Assembly (NCBI GenBank): GCA_036939355.1
Contig: JALLAP010000009.1
Coordinates: 1-52,379 of the forward strand
Length of the DNA: 52,379 nucleotides
Direction: 5' to 3'
Source: Thalassiosira profunda
Lineage: Eukaryota > Bacillariophyta > Thalassiosirophyceae > Thalassiosirales > Thalassiosiraceae
Shown: piece by piece, positions 37,598 through 48,592 of the stretch
Layout of the letters: the number at the start of each line of letters is the position of its first letter
Position numbering within the stretch: the first letter of the stretch is position 1
Notes under the pieces: generated by a model
Database searches by the model: none
The model's input: only the letters and a program-made list of their open reading frames with translations
What the model was told of the DNA's origin: nothing
Made by a program: the position numbers and the translations under genes

Positions 37598-39934
37598 ATG
37601 GGCAAGGCGATGCAGCGCGTGCAGCTCACAACCAGGGCGAGCTCACAATTCACAATCGATCTCCATCGACACACCATCGTGCCCGACTTCGCCGCCGAGA
37701 CGACGCAGGGGAGCTTCGACTCCTTCCACGAATGGAAGAAGGGCAAGTGGGCCATCCTCTTCTCCCACCCGGCGGACTTCACCCCGGTGTGCACCACCGA
37801 GATCGGGAGGTTGGCGCTCAAGTACGATCAGCTCGAGAAGATGGACTGCCTCGTTGCAACTCTGAGCGTGGATCCCGTCAAGTCTCACACGGTGAGTCCT
37901 CCAAGAGCACTCGTTTGTATTGCTTGCTTGCTTGCCACATGCTCATGAGATGTGTCTTCGTCTTTGATTCTCCTCGCGCAGGAGTGGCTCAATGACGTCG
38001 TGAAGAAGAAGAAGTTAACAGAAATTTTAAAGTACATCACGCTGGGCCGTAAACGGAGAGCCGGGTGAGAACCCCTCTCCATCAGGTGTAAAAGGAGTCA
38101 AAGACTCCCGCCCCCTCCGTCCTCCCGGGTTAATAAGCAAACATTCCTTCTCCACCAACAATATGCATTGCCGTTGCCCTTCTTGTGCAGTCTCGCGGGT
38201 GCAACGGGTGTGAGTCCGTCGCCTGCACAGGCTTCGACCAGGAGTCCCTGACGGGGTCCAATGCCATGCCGGTATCGATGGTGTGTCCGCCGTTGCATCT
38301 CAGTGCTCTTTCGTCTGAAAAGTGGGAGTCTCACCCAAATGCTTTGGTGAGGAGTTTGGAGACTATTGTCGTGTGTGGTGGTCGTTAGTCGTGGTGTAGG
38401 GTGCCTCTCCCCGGTATTATCTGCGTCTCCCAAACGACATATTGTTGGGGTTGAGATGGTGTTGGGGAGGCCACGGTGTATGTCAATGTGGGGGTCTCCG
38501 GTGGGGGGGAGAGGTGACGAGGCTCGCCCCCGCCCGGTATTCCTTCCATCATGATCTTTTCCCACGCATGTTAGGGGATGTGTTTTAGGGGATGTGTTTT
38601 AGGGGAGTTGGCCGCGGTCGATGCCGTGGCGTGGCGAACGACTCGTCGATAAGTTCGACAGTCCTTCGTCCTGGTGGTGCTCATTTAATTTGCGGTGGCG
38701 CCGCGCGGTAGGTGGAGGGTGTGGGAGGGGGCGGAGGGATGCCTGAGGTCGCTCGCGCCCTCCCAAGTCCTCGGGTGTGGTGTGGTGGTGGTTGTGTCGT
38801 TGGTGGTGCATGCACGTGGGCAGGGCGCGTTGGCTTGTGGCGCGTTGGTCCTGTTCACTGCGGGACCGTCGACGGAGGCGACGGGTCCAGAATTATCCCC
38901 CCGCGCACGCGACATGTACCCGCGGAAGGTGGGACGTCGTCGGCGTGGCGGTGGGCCTGCTAGTGCATGGGCTGGTGGCTCGACGGTGCACGTTCAGTAT
39001 GGGGTGCACCGACGGCCGTTCTCGGCTCGTCGCGGGCGGATACATCCCGTTCTTGCGGGGATCATGGTCGCACCGGACCGACGAGGGGTGGTGGGGTGAC
39101 TTCGCTGCCATGGCGGGCCTCCGGTCCCTAGGAGGGGGAGGCGGTCGCCATGGTGGTGCAGGGGGCCTCTTACGTATTTACCTACGTAAGGCGAAGTGGC
39201 TCAATGACGTCGTGGCTCACTGCGAGAACAACATCGGTGAGTTCCTGCTCTAACAGAATGGTGCATGAAGGTGCAATAGCGGTCCTCATTACTTATCGCT
39301 TTCTTATGATACGTAGAGATCAAGTTCCCCATCATCGGCGATTCGGACCGCAAAATCTCCACCGCCTACGGGATGATCGATCCCGGCACGTCCGACGAGC
39401 AGTCCCTCCCCCTCACCATCCGGGCCGTGAGTACTTTTTGCTAGTGCTGTATATAATTGGTCACATCTCGTGCGCTCACTGATCGCCGCTTTCTTTTCAG
39501 GTGTTCATCATCAACCCGGAGAACAAACTCATGCTCAGCCTCAACTACCCGGCGTGCGTGGGACGCAACATGGACGAGATCGTTCGCTGCGTTCAAGCCC
39601 TGCAGTTGAGTTACGAGAAATCCATCGCCACTCCTGCCAATTGGCCCAACAACCACGCCGAGATCCCGCTCGCGGACGGGACGCGGACCGATGAGTACAA
39701 AGGATCTGTCTTTTTACTCCCGACCCGTCTCTCCCGAGGAGGCCGCGGAGGTGTACCCCGGATACCACACGTGCGCGGTTCCCTCCAAGATCGAGTACCT
39801 GCGGTGAGCCCTCGCTTGCGACGTCTTGCGCTGCTGTGCCCTTTGCAAAAACGCTCACATTACATGTCAATTCTATCTCTCGCAGTCTCGTGAAGAAGGA
39901 GGACGTGGAGAAGGTGGCGGCCGCTGCCAGCTGA
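37598..39934 (+). CDS. 1-Cys peroxiredoxin (Prx6 type), interrupted by an insertion and a frameshift
   Basis: Peroxide-reducing thiol enzyme. The peroxidatic cysteine is in SHPADFTPVCTTE, and DPVKSHT, FPIIGDSDRKISTAYGMID, VFIINPENKLMLSLNYPACV, SIATPANWPNNH and PSKIEYLRLVKKEDV mark the 1-Cys branch. Exons: 37598-37891, then a disrupted exon 2 ending 39236, 39317-39426, 39501-39803 and 39886-39934. Exon 2 holds a 1.2 kb insertion. Splicing from 37892 to the AG at 39189-39190 would remove it in frame (SHT-AKWLNDVVAHCE). In exon 4 one extra C in the CCC at 39723-39725 throws the frame out after GSVFLLPT; the expected continuation VSPEEAAEVYPGYHTC lies in the next frame. This is either a broken gene or a sequencing error. 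Confidence 0.8.
37983..38002 (+). repeat. Left copy of 20-bp direct repeat (putative target-site duplication)
   Basis: Identical to 39195-39214. It encodes the end of EWLNDVV in the peroxiredoxin frame; the second copy encodes KWLNDVV and continues into AHCENN. Confidence 0.85.
38003..39194. mobile_element. Insertion of about 1.2 kb in peroxiredoxin exon 2
   Basis: The 20-bp exon sequence AGTGGCTCAATGACGTCGTG occurs on both sides, at 37983-38002 and 39195-39214, exactly as a target-site duplication would. The 1,192-bp insert has no long open frame or terminal inverted repeat that I can see. It starts with an (AAG)n run, contains a hairpin GGAGTC-AAA-GACTCC at 38094-38108 and three TTAGGGGATGTG-like repeats near 38572-38605, and is G/T-rich in its right half. 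A non-autonomous retroelement is the best guess given the length of the repeat. Its right end provides an AG splice acceptor. Confidence 0.7.
39195..39214 (+). repeat. Right copy of 20-bp direct repeat (putative target-site duplication)
   Basis: Identical to 37983-38002, and directly followed by the natural continuation of the exon (GCTCACTGCGAGAACAAC). Confidence 0.85.
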
Positions 39935-40160
39935 AGAGCCCGGGCGTTTTGATTCTTTACGTACCTATGGGCACCGTGGAAGTGAGGGCGAAGGCTTAGG
40001 GCAGTCAAGAATATTGGTTGAGAAAGTCTTTTGTTTACGATTTGGCGAAGGGATGTACAGCACGCCGCCCCAATTTTGTTGGCCAAATGTGAAGTGAATT
40101 GTACAGAGAGTGGATGCTGCAACTGTAAAAGCATAAATTCCACTCAACACTACTGCGCTT

Positions 40161-43100
40161 TCACACCTCGCTATCGACAGACAACGTTGGACCGGCCACA
40201 TGAGCGGCAATTGCCTCCTCATCTTCGATCAAAGTCTTGGCCAAGCTCCTGACGTGGCTCATAGTCGGCTGAGAAGTAGAGAACGTGTGAGACAACAAAT
40301 TAAACCACCACTAAGAATGTAGCACACTGGCAACGCGTCAACTCACCCTCCCGTGTGCACAGTTCCAAGGCACCTCTGTCTTTTCGAGCTTGGCCAAGAC
40401 ATTCGCCTGCTCCTTGTCCGAAAGGGCAGTGCCAATCATAATGCTCGATCGGCACGCCCGGCTCGCAAACATGCCGATGGCCTTGGGAAGCCGCACGATC
40501 GACGGCCCCACAATGCCGCTCGACTTGGCTCCGTCTCGGGACAGACCCCCTCCCGCCAAGCCGGCGTACCGGCGCACGGCATTCACGCCGGCGATTCGGC
40601 CCCCGTCCGCCCCCGCGTCGAATCCGGCAGTGTACCCCTCGGAGCTCGAGACACCGTCGGCGCCCAGCATCGCGCAGAGCGCGCCCACGTCCTCCTTGCC
40701 GAACTGGACGGCCTTCTTCCCGTCCCCGCCCGATCCGCTGTGCGGGAGCGCCGTCAGCGACAGGCGATGCCGGGGCTCCCTTTCGGGGTCGTACGCGAAG
40801 CGAAAGCCGTTGCGCTCGAACACGTCCATGTTCTCTAGTACTGTGTGCTCCTCCGACGGAGAGAGCTCGAGGGGCAGCGGCGCGATGAGCTTCTGCTCGT
40901 GGATGACCGTTTCCCGGCAGAGCCGCTCGAAATTGTACTTTTCGTCGCAGGCGTGCTGGTCGAGGATCCAGAGGCTGTTGTTGCGGCACCGCGCCAGGAT
41001 GAAGCCGAGGTTGAATTGGCCGATGATGGACATGTGCTGGAAATCTTCCTGCTTCAGGTTGATCGTGGGCTCGTCGTTCTCGGCCGCATCCTCGGCAGTG
41101 GAATCCCCTGTTTTGTCGCCGTTTGCGCCATCCTTCCTCTTTCTCTTCATCGACGACAGCAGCTGCTTGCGGTTCTTCCTCATCGTGCGCCTTGCATTTC
41201 GATACTGCTCAATCACGTCGCGCGTCCCAGAGAAGTTGTTCCACACGGCTTCAACGGGCGGCGACCCTGACTCGCTGCCAGTGTCGGTTTCGTTTTCGTT
41301 CCGTTCCTCCTCGTCCATCGATGAATCCAATGAGGTGGACCGTCGTCGTCTCGAAGGTGGAGGATTGGAGGCCTCGATAGACTCGCGAGACGACGCTGCT
41401 CGAGGGCGCTTCCTCTCCGACGACACTGTCGCTCCCACCAGCATCCTCGCATTTCGCTCATTTCGAGAGGCGGCCGCTCCGGCCTCTCTCCTAGAAGATC
41501 TAGCGGGGCCGCCAGCCACATCCGTCATATCAACATTGTCTGACTCCTCGCCGTCGGAACCGCTTTTGCTCTCCGGGTTTTCCTGCGCCGCGGCGGGCTT
41601 TGCGGAGCCGTACGAGAAGCCATCGAGAACGGAAGCAATGTCCCTCTTCGGGCGCGTCTGCCGCTTCGCCGGTCGAGCTTCCGCCGACGACGCTTCCGCG
41701 GCCGCCCGTGGTTCCGAGTTGGCGGCCGACGATCGGGACGTCGACCGCCGACGCGCCGTCCGCTGACGCCACGCTGCGCTCGTTCCAATAACCGGGCCCT
41801 CGCCCTCATCCGGTCCGTCGTCGTCGCTCCCCCCCTCGTCCGGTGGAAGGACGCGCTCCATCTCTTGGCGGAGCTGCGCCCTCTCGACCCTCTGGAAGTT
41901 GATCCGCATCTGCTCCCACCCCCGTCGGTCCTGCTGCCGGGCCCGCTCGGGGAGCCGGCGCTGCTCCCACCCTCGCTGTGGTGGCATTGCACCGTCATCG
42001 TTGTGTTGGGGCACTGCCGTCTCTGCTTCTCCTTGCGTTTGCAATGATGCCGCCCTCTTTGCCTTCTTGCTCGACTGCTGACTCATCTCCTGCGTGACCG
42101 ATGGAAGTGCATCGTCGCGGCCACCACCCTCTTTCTCTCGGTCAGTGCCATTTTCGACACGCGGCGATTGCCCCGAAGCAGTGGCGCTGACTCCCGGGAC
42201 CGGCGACACGTTGCTCCTTCCCGCAGCATCCATTGGCGTCACCACGGGACCGTCCTCCGCGCCGGGGACAGCGCCACCGTCCTTCCTCGTCAGTTTGGGA
42301 GTCACCGTGTCCCCGTCGTCCTTCTTCTCGCGAGCAGCCTCCTTCGCCCCCGCCGTCTTCCCGCGGCTCCGCCCCTCGACCTCGTTCGCCGCGAACCGTC
42401 CCCCGCACTGCCCCTCCCACAATTGCGTCAATCCCTCCCGAATCGCCTCGGCCACGGCCGCCTCGTCCGCGAACAACACCTCCCGCTTGTCCGGCGACAA
42501 GTTGACGTCGTACGCCCCCTCCGGCAATTCGAACGCCCACACGCACGCCGGCCGCTTCCGCCCCGCCCCCCCGNTTGACGTCGTACGCCCCCTCCGGCAA
42601 TTCGAACGCCCACACGCACGCCGGCCGCTTCCGCCCCGCCCCCCCGCCCTTGGCGTCGGCCGCCGCGGGATCGAACAACCGCCACGCGTCGCCCAGCACG
42701 CGCGCCACGGAGGGGAGGTCGACGGGACGGCCGTTCACCCCGAAGAATTGGAGGTCGCGCGCGGCGCCCGGGGCGGGGGATGCGGGGGCGTGGGAGACGA
42801 GGCCCGTCAGCTTCCACCGTCCCTTTGCGGCGCCGCTGCCGTTGGTGCGGTTGTCGCCGGAGGATGGCGCCACGGCCTCCGACAAATCGACCTCGATCCG
42901 CGCCAGTCCCGACAGGAACTTGGTCCCCAGGACGTTGGCCGTCCGGGCCTCCAGGGATCGACTGGCCTCGCTCGTGGCCAGCCGGACCTCCGTTTTGCCT
43001 CTCCCCCTGGCCTTTTTGCCGCCGGTTTGGGAGGGGACGTCGGTCACGTTGAATTGCGTGCCCAGGCAGAGGATGGCGTCTATAGTGTGTTGTGCAATGA

Positions 43101-44126
43101 AAGAAGCATGAGTTGGGTGTGCACAATACACACACCGACGCAACACATTATTGGGACTCACACCCCTGCATCATCCGCATCAATTTCTGCCTTTGCCCCT
43201 TGATCCTCTTCACTAAGTCCACCCTCCGCACCGGCACGGCCTCGAACAATCCCCTGACAGTGACCGTCGTCCCCACCGCCCGGGGCACCTTCTTGACGCT
43301 GCCCTCGATCAATGCGCCCTCCCGGTCGAAGGAAAATTGCTCCCCCAGTCCCCCGTTGTTGTCGGCGTCGCAGGCGGAGCGGGTGGTCACGGACAGGGAG
43401 CGGGAGAGGTTGGCGAGGCAGAAGAGGGCCTCGCCGCGGAAGCCCAACGTGGGGGCGCAGGCCATCGAGGTGGCATTTNAGGTTGGCGAGGCAGAAGAGG
43501 GCCTCGCCGCGGAAGCCCAACGTGGGGGCGCAGGCCATCGAGGTGGCATTTTCAGCCCCACCTGCACCGCCGTCATCATTTTCTCCTCCCTCCTCCTCCT
43601 CCTCGCGGCGCCGCCCTCCGTACAGCTCGTCGAAGCTCCGCAACTTGCTCGTCGCGTGCTTCGTCGCCATCCACGCCCGGCTCGACGGGGGGACGCCGGT
43701 CCCGTCGTCGATCACCTCGATGGCCTCGAGGCCCTGGTCGTGGAGCTTCACTGTTGTTGTTTAAAATTGCGGATGATATGATGAATGTCAGATGTATTAG
43801 TGTTAGCAGCAAATATGGAGGGAGGGCGAGGCAATTGGCAGGGGCACAATAGTAGTAGGGCAGAGCAGGCGCAGCAGGTGGTCCAACCAGAGACGCGGCG
43901 CATGCACCCGACCTGCACCTGCACCACCAAACGCACCGGTCACCCGTTTGGCCCCCGCGTCGATGGCATTGTCGACCAATTCCTTCACCGCCGAGCCGAG
44001 GTCGGTCACGGCCTGGCCGGCCGCGATGCGCCGGACGACGGACGGGGCGATGGGGCGGATGAGCGGCGGTGCGGGGTCGTCGCCGTCCATTGGCTCAATT
44101 GAAGGAGTGGGGGCGTTCGGCGTCAT
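40161..44126 (-). CDS. PMS2: DNA mismatch repair endonuclease, MutL homologue PMS2
   Basis: Exons 44126-43937, 43750-43162, 43079-40347 and 40268-40161 (introns 186, 82 and 78 bp). Once two 73-base assembly artefacts are discounted the frame is continuous and gives 1,157 aa. The N-terminal GHKL ATPase shows ELVDNAIDAGAK, EVIDDGTGV, TKHATSKL and GFRGEALFCLAN. A long, charged, low-complexity linker follows. The C-terminal half has MSIIGQFNLGFILA and the metal-dependent nicking motif LDQHACDEKYNFERL. It ends with FASRACRSSIMIGTAL and PWNCAHGRPTMSH, which identify the PMS2 rather than MLH1 or MLH3 branch. It should act with MLH1 in the nucleus to nick the mismatched strand. The start at 44126 is one of two close ATGs (the other is 44090). 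Confidence 0.9.
42502..42646. other. Assembly artefact: N flanked by an exact 72-bp repeat
   Basis: Positions 42502-42573 and 42575-42646 are identical, with a single N between them. Removing the N and one copy restores the PMS2 frame (PACVWAFELPEGAYDVNLSP). This is what results when two contig ends that overlap are placed side by side without merging. Confidence 0.9.
43407..43551. other. Assembly artefact: second N flanked by an exact 72-bp repeat
   Basis: Positions 43407-43478 and 43480-43551 are identical around the N at 43479. Removing one copy restores the ATPase motif region LGFRGEALFCLANLSRSLSV in PMS2. The repeat length equals that of the first artefact, pointing to an assembly k-mer overlap rather than biology. 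Confidence 0.9.
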
Positions 44127-44375
44127 TTTTGAGCGGCCTTGTACGTATGTACCTTTCGTACGTACGTAAGTACGAACCATAGTGCCACGCGGTGCACCGC
44201 ACCTGCACCGACCTCACAGCCGGCTGAAAGGACGACGAAGACTCTGATATGATGGACGACAGCGCTGGCAGTGACGGCGATGGCTCCTCCGGTCGATCCG
44301 AGGAGGACTCCGACGACGGACGCGCGAGCGGCTCATCCGTAGCAGACGACGCCGACCAGGATTCGGATTCGTCCG

Positions 44376-45776
44376 ATGATGAAATTAGCCCCTGGTTGGG
44401 ACGGTGGTTCCTACAGCAGCGTCGATGAATCATACAGCTCTCTTGACTCTGAGGAAAAAATCAACAACCACTGCGTGGTGAATTTTTGCAGTGGCGAATA
44501 CGACGATGAGATACAAGCGGCGCTCGAGAATTTTGCGAGGGACAACGCGGAAGGTGCACCAGTTGATCCGCTCATGGTGTCGATGACGAGGGAGCAGTTG
44601 AAGCAGCGTCTGGAAGAGATCCCGCAGGATTTTCAACTCGTGCAGTCGCTTGGTGCGTCTGTCATCCCGCTGAATTTGTCCGTCCGTATGCCCGATACTC
44701 CGCTCGGTGGGCCCATGGTTTCGGATTGCAGTGAGCTCGCTCCAATTTGGGCCGCCTTCTTTCGGGCTCTGGAGGAAAGCAAAGAATTCAACCTGGAAAT
44801 TACTCGTCTCATTGTTCCCAAGATTGAGCTAAAGGGGAATTTGTTGGAGAGGCTGGCTGAACACTTGAAGGGGAGAGTCACGCATTCCATTACCTTCGTC
44901 CAAAATGGCATCGACAGTCCCGCCCAGATCGAACGACTCGCGGCGTTGGTGGAGGGCAACCCCATGGTGGAGGAGTTGACGATATGCGACAACCCTGTGA
45001 CACAAACAAAGCAAAGCACGGAAGCTACCATACGCCTTCTCACGAAGGTCCGAGATCTTCCCAACCTTTGCAGCCTGAGTCTCCCTGGATGTCACATCCG
45101 GGATAATCATCAGGCGCTATTGGCAATCTTTACATCGGGAGCTTCTGAAATTGTCCTCAACGATAACGCCATTGGGAGCGAAGGGGCTGGCGTAATTGCA
45201 GACATTCTCGAATCCAACCCAGAATCACTGGTGCATTTGGAAATCGACAAGAATCGATTCAACGATGGGGATGCAGTCCGCCTTTCAAGCGCCCTGAGAA
45301 AGAACACCAACCTCAAACAACTGTGGGTGCGGGGGAATAGATTTACCATGGAGGGGGCAAAGACGATGTATCGTGCGGTGTACGACACTTCGAGTATGAA
45401 CGCAATACACGATTCCAACCATCTTTGTCAGGTGGCGCTATTTTCTACTCACGGCGAGCTACTGCAGAAACACCTTAATTTTGTCAACGGAGATGCCGTC
45501 GGTCCAATGCCAAAGATGGACAGACATTCGAAGTTGATGATGGCGTTGTGGTGTTCTCCTAGAGATAAGATGCTGTGCTATCTCGAGGATGTCCCCGTGG
45601 AGTTGATGCCACAGGCGCTTGACTTCATGCGAAGGAACAGCACCTGCTTCCACAAGCAGGAGAAAACGAGAAATATTCTGTATGCGATAGCGCGGTGGTG
45701 GAACATGCCGTCGCTGTATGCGTACCGTTCTTGTGCTAGCGGCGCAAAGGCCACGAGGAAGAGACGGCACTCCTGA
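44376..45776 (+). CDS. LRR protein, family B (LRR-B2)
   Basis: A 466-aa frame paralogous to LRR-B1 at 32936-34518 but in inverted orientation. It has NHCVVNFCSGEYDDEIQAAL, PIWAAFFRALEESKEF, LRRs (LCSLSLPGCHIRDNHQALL, LKQLWVRGNRFTMEGAKT), then YLEDVPVELMPQALDFMRRN, ARWWNMPSLYAYRS and a basic tail TRKRRHS. The acidic start seen in LRR-B1 is present at 44249 (MMDDSAGSDGDGSS) but is out of frame: it runs into a stop at 44426 because of a net +1 shift near 44390-44420. The protein may now begin at 44376, or the N-terminus may be lost. Confidence 0.7.
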   Translation: MMKLAPGWDGGSYSSVDESYSSLDSEEKINNHCVVNFCSGEYDDEIQAALENFARDNAEGAPVDPLMVSMTREQLKQRLEEIPQDFQLVQSLGASVIPLNLSVRMPDTPLGGPMVSDCSELAPIWAAFFRALEESKEFNLEITRLIVPKIELKGNLLERLAEHLKGRVTHSITFVQNGIDSPAQIERLAALVEGNPMVEELTICDNPVTQTKQSTEATIRLLTKVRDLPNLCSLSLPGCHIRDNHQALLAIFTSGASEIVLNDNAIGSEGAGVIADILESNPESLVHLEIDKNRFNDGDAVRLSSALRKNTNLKQLWVRGNRFTMEGAKTMYRAVYDTSSMNAIHDSNHLCQVALFSTHGELLQKHLNFVNGDAVGPMPKMDRHSKLMMALWCSPRDKMLCYLEDVPVELMPQALDFMRRNSTCFHKQEKTRNILYAIARWWNMPSLYAYRSCASGAKATRKRRHS

Positions 45777-46111
45777 TATCTCTGTGGTGTTTTGCCAAGA
45801 TAATTGTAAGCACAAATGTAAAGTTTATGTTCACAGAGAATAGAAATCCATATGCATTACTTTAGCACACCCACGATTTGTAGCAAAAAGAGTTTCTAAA
45901 GCCTCTTGGAGGCTGCCGAGGGGCATTTGCGTAGGAATTAGTATCTACGCCTTGGCTGGACGCGTGTCACCCCTCTAGCGGGCCCACCTTGCTGAACTGC
46001 CCTTTATCGCAAACCAACATCACAATCCCAGGACGCCGGCGACGACGCAATCGATATCCACCCCTCTCTTGCAAATCGGCACATTCCATCCATCACCCAT
46101 CGCCATCCGTC
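45777..46111. other. Intergenic region, LRR-B2 / MFS transporter
   Basis: 335 bp without a gene. It carries an AT-rich stretch after the LRR stop (45800-45900), probably 3' end and polyadenylation signals, then the promoter side of the transporter gene. No repeat recognised. Confidence 0.35.
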
Positions 46112-47923
46112 ATGTTCCATTGCAAGTGGCCCGATCCGACGAAATCGAGGGAAGAACGAGATGCCTACATCAAGTTCGTGCTCCCCGTCGCCATGATGTC
46201 GAACCTCGTCTTCGCATCAACGCAGTACGGTTTCAACGTGTGGCTCCTCCCCGTGAGCCTCGCGCTCTACGGTGAGGATGCGACATACTCCATGCGAACC
46301 AGCGTTGTCCTGCTTTCCTTCGCGAGCCAAATGCTGATGGGCGCGGCGATAATGGAAACCATGCCCGCCAAATTGATGAGCCTGCCCACCCGCGTCGCTT
46401 GCGCGGCCTCCTCGATTCTTTATCCGCTCGGCGTCGTCCTATCCGGGGTGTCACTCCAGTACAGCAGGGGCCGCTGGGCGGAGATCGGGCTGTTCCTGTC
46501 TCAGTTCTTGTTCTGCGGAATTGGCCTTGCCGTATCTTGGTTTTCCACGCAAGTCAAGATCGTCATGTGGTTCAGGGAGATTGGCCGTCCCTCGGTAAGT
46601 GTCTTCATCATCAGTTAGCTCAATCTTTGTGTGCAACTCGCACGTTAACAAGATGTGTCGCAAATTCTTCTTCATTCTTTTCAGGTCGGTTCCGGCCTGT
46701 TCGGATTCTTCAACGGCTTCTGGCCGGCGCTCTTTTCATACTGGGGAACGCAGCTGGTCAAGGACTTGCGGGACATTCATCTTTCTTTCTACTACACCGC
46801 GCTTGTCCTCTTTGTGATTAGCCTACCAAGTGTATTCTTGCTGCACTCGCCTGGTGAGGTACCCCTGATGATGGCGAATGACAATGATCCTTCAGATGAG
46901 ACTTCTGCCGATGTCGAAAGTGGAGGCTCTGCGGAGGACACAGCGGCGCCAGAAGAATCGCAGAGCTTGGAATCAAATACGAGCCAATCAGAAGCCACTT
47001 CCCCTTTGTTAGCGCAAGAGCCCAAAAGAGGCGAATCGAAGGCAGGCCTCACTGAAGTGGCTTCGCCGTTGCTTCCGAAATCGAAATTCAATCGACTGCC
47101 TCAGGTTTGGGTCCAATCCTTGGTCTGGTTCCTCACGTTCATCCCCGGCTTTTCCATAAAGTTCACCATTGCCCCAGTGATGAGCGCCGTATTCGGAGCT
47201 TCGCAGGCGATGCAGGCGGCATCGTCGTTCATCTTTCTCGGTTGCTATGCCATGGCGCGACTTTTTATTGGGTTTGTTATCGGGTCTCGTGTGAAAGTCA
47301 ATACAGTCGTGAGGACGGCTACCTTCGTTATCCCAATCTGCTTCTTCTTTGCTGGAGCGATAGTCAAGGCGGGCAAAACCTACAAAGGATGGATGTGGGT
47401 CTTCGTTGTTGCCAATATCGGTGTTGCTTGCTGTCTTGGAGTAGGCAAGTGCATCGTTCGTTTGATTTCAGTGCAAATGAATGCGTCGTTCGGTGCCCTC
47501 ACAACACCTCGTTTCGTCGCACCCCGATTGCCTTCCGCAGAAAAGGTTCTGCTATCGCTGGTATCGCTCGCCAACTGGGGACCAAATAACATGCACCAAA
47601 TGCTCGGCAAGCTTGTGTTCATGGTTTCCCTGGCAGCGGTCCTCGGGCCAATCTTCGTATGGATAGGGTTGAGCAAACCGGGCGATATCTATCTGGACAA
47701 CACATTGAATACAAGTGAACAGCAGCAGATTGAACTCGAGCAGAGTATGGGAGTAGCATTGCTCTCCCTCGGAGCGTCAGGCGTCCTCGCTTTCTTGGGA
47801 CATTGGTTTTGTGTCAAGCCTTACAACCCAACTACAGCTGGTGTGAAAGCGGATCTGGATATCAGTGAAGTCTCCAGCGTCATCGCCACGAATGACAGGA
47901 TCAATTTGCTGGATTCATTTTAG
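46112..47923 (+). CDS. Major facilitator superfamily-like transporter
   Basis: Predicted 573-aa multi-pass membrane protein from exons 46112-46594 and 46685-47923, with a 90-bp intron. The first half has about six hydrophobic segments (VLPVAMMSNLVFASTQYGF, MLMGAAIMETMPAK, ASSILYPLGVVLSGVSL, GLFGFFNGFWPALFSYW, YTALVLFVISLPSVFLL). A long hydrophilic loop rich in Ser and Glu (about 46880-47090) follows. The second half has six more, including VQSLVWFLTFIPGFSIKFTI and FIFLGCYAMARLFIGFVIGS. This two-by-six layout with a central loop is typical of MFS carriers, and the arrangement recalls the oxalate/formate group, but the substrate cannot be told. It lies inside one arm of the inverted duplication and has no counterpart in the other. 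Confidence 0.75.
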
Positions 47924-48000
47924 CGTTTGGGTCGATTTCGAGATGTTTTATCTTAACTACCTTAGGATATGTATTGTACAGCAGCAGCCGATTGCAGCTG

Positions 48001-48166
48001 TTACTTCAACATGTGATTGATATTCCTCAACCCGTTGTGAGGACACGTCGCCAATATTTTGCTGATTGTATCGTGCAGTACTTTCACTTCGGCCTCTTCC
48101 TGCGAGGCGAATGCGGCGACGACCGAGCAGCCCAGATTCGTCCAGCGTTCGAGCTTGAATTGATAC
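48001..48166 (-). CDS. Orphan conserved 3' exon, arm 2
   Basis: Inverted counterpart of 32641-32806, encoding YQFKLERWTNLGCSVVAAFA to GLRNINHMLK and preceded by GTTCGACAG. Substitutions relative to arm 1 are mostly synonymous. The rest of the gene was not resolved. Confidence 0.5.
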
Positions 48167-48592
48167 CTGTCGAACGGACACACAAGACTATTGTGAGTTG
48201 GTGCGGGATTTTGGGTCGAGGACTGACGTCAAATCGTGGGAGCACAAAGCAGAAGCTGCGATGCCTGCACACACAAAAACTGTGCACAATGTGCCGCATC
48301 GCAACTCCCGCCGGCGCTGTGACTTCGCCTCCACGCGTTGCCCGCGGGGACGAGGGTGGATCTCACGCTAATAAACTCGTTTCATGCATCAGAACGAACC
48401 GATCGGTCGCAGAGAGCGAGCCGTTCGATCCACCAGTGCATCGTTTTTGCATCCGCATGAAGGTTTACCCGCGTTGGTTGCACCGCGGATAACCGAAAAA
48501 GGATGCGCCCGACATACATTTGCACACGCGCCGGCAAAAAAAAAACAACGCCGCCAAACAACGACACGCCCCTCCAACAACGAATCGGTCAT
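48167..48592. other. Conserved stretch between PH-like gene copy 2 and orphan exon
   Basis: Counterpart of 32237-32640. Nearly identical from the CGGTTATCCGCG segment to the block ending TGGGTCGAGGACTGACGTC on the plus strand, but with a one-base deletion and other indels that break the open frames seen in arm 1. That argues against a long coding region here. It contains an A10 run at 48536-48545. Confidence 0.35.

Noticed and set aside
38695..39253. Open frames inside the peroxiredoxin insertion as a transposase or reverse transcriptase
   Set aside because: Translations are Gly/Arg/Val-rich without any catalytic motif; only a non-autonomous element can be supported.
42502..43551. Two 72-bp tandem repeats in PMS2 as genuine duplications
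   Set aside because: Each is split by a single N, both are the same length, and each disrupts a conserved domain; assembly overlap explains them.
44249..44425. A separate small acidic protein MMDDSAGSDGDGSS
   Set aside because: It aligns with the N-terminus of LRR-B1, so it is the frameshifted leader of LRR-B2, not an independent gene.
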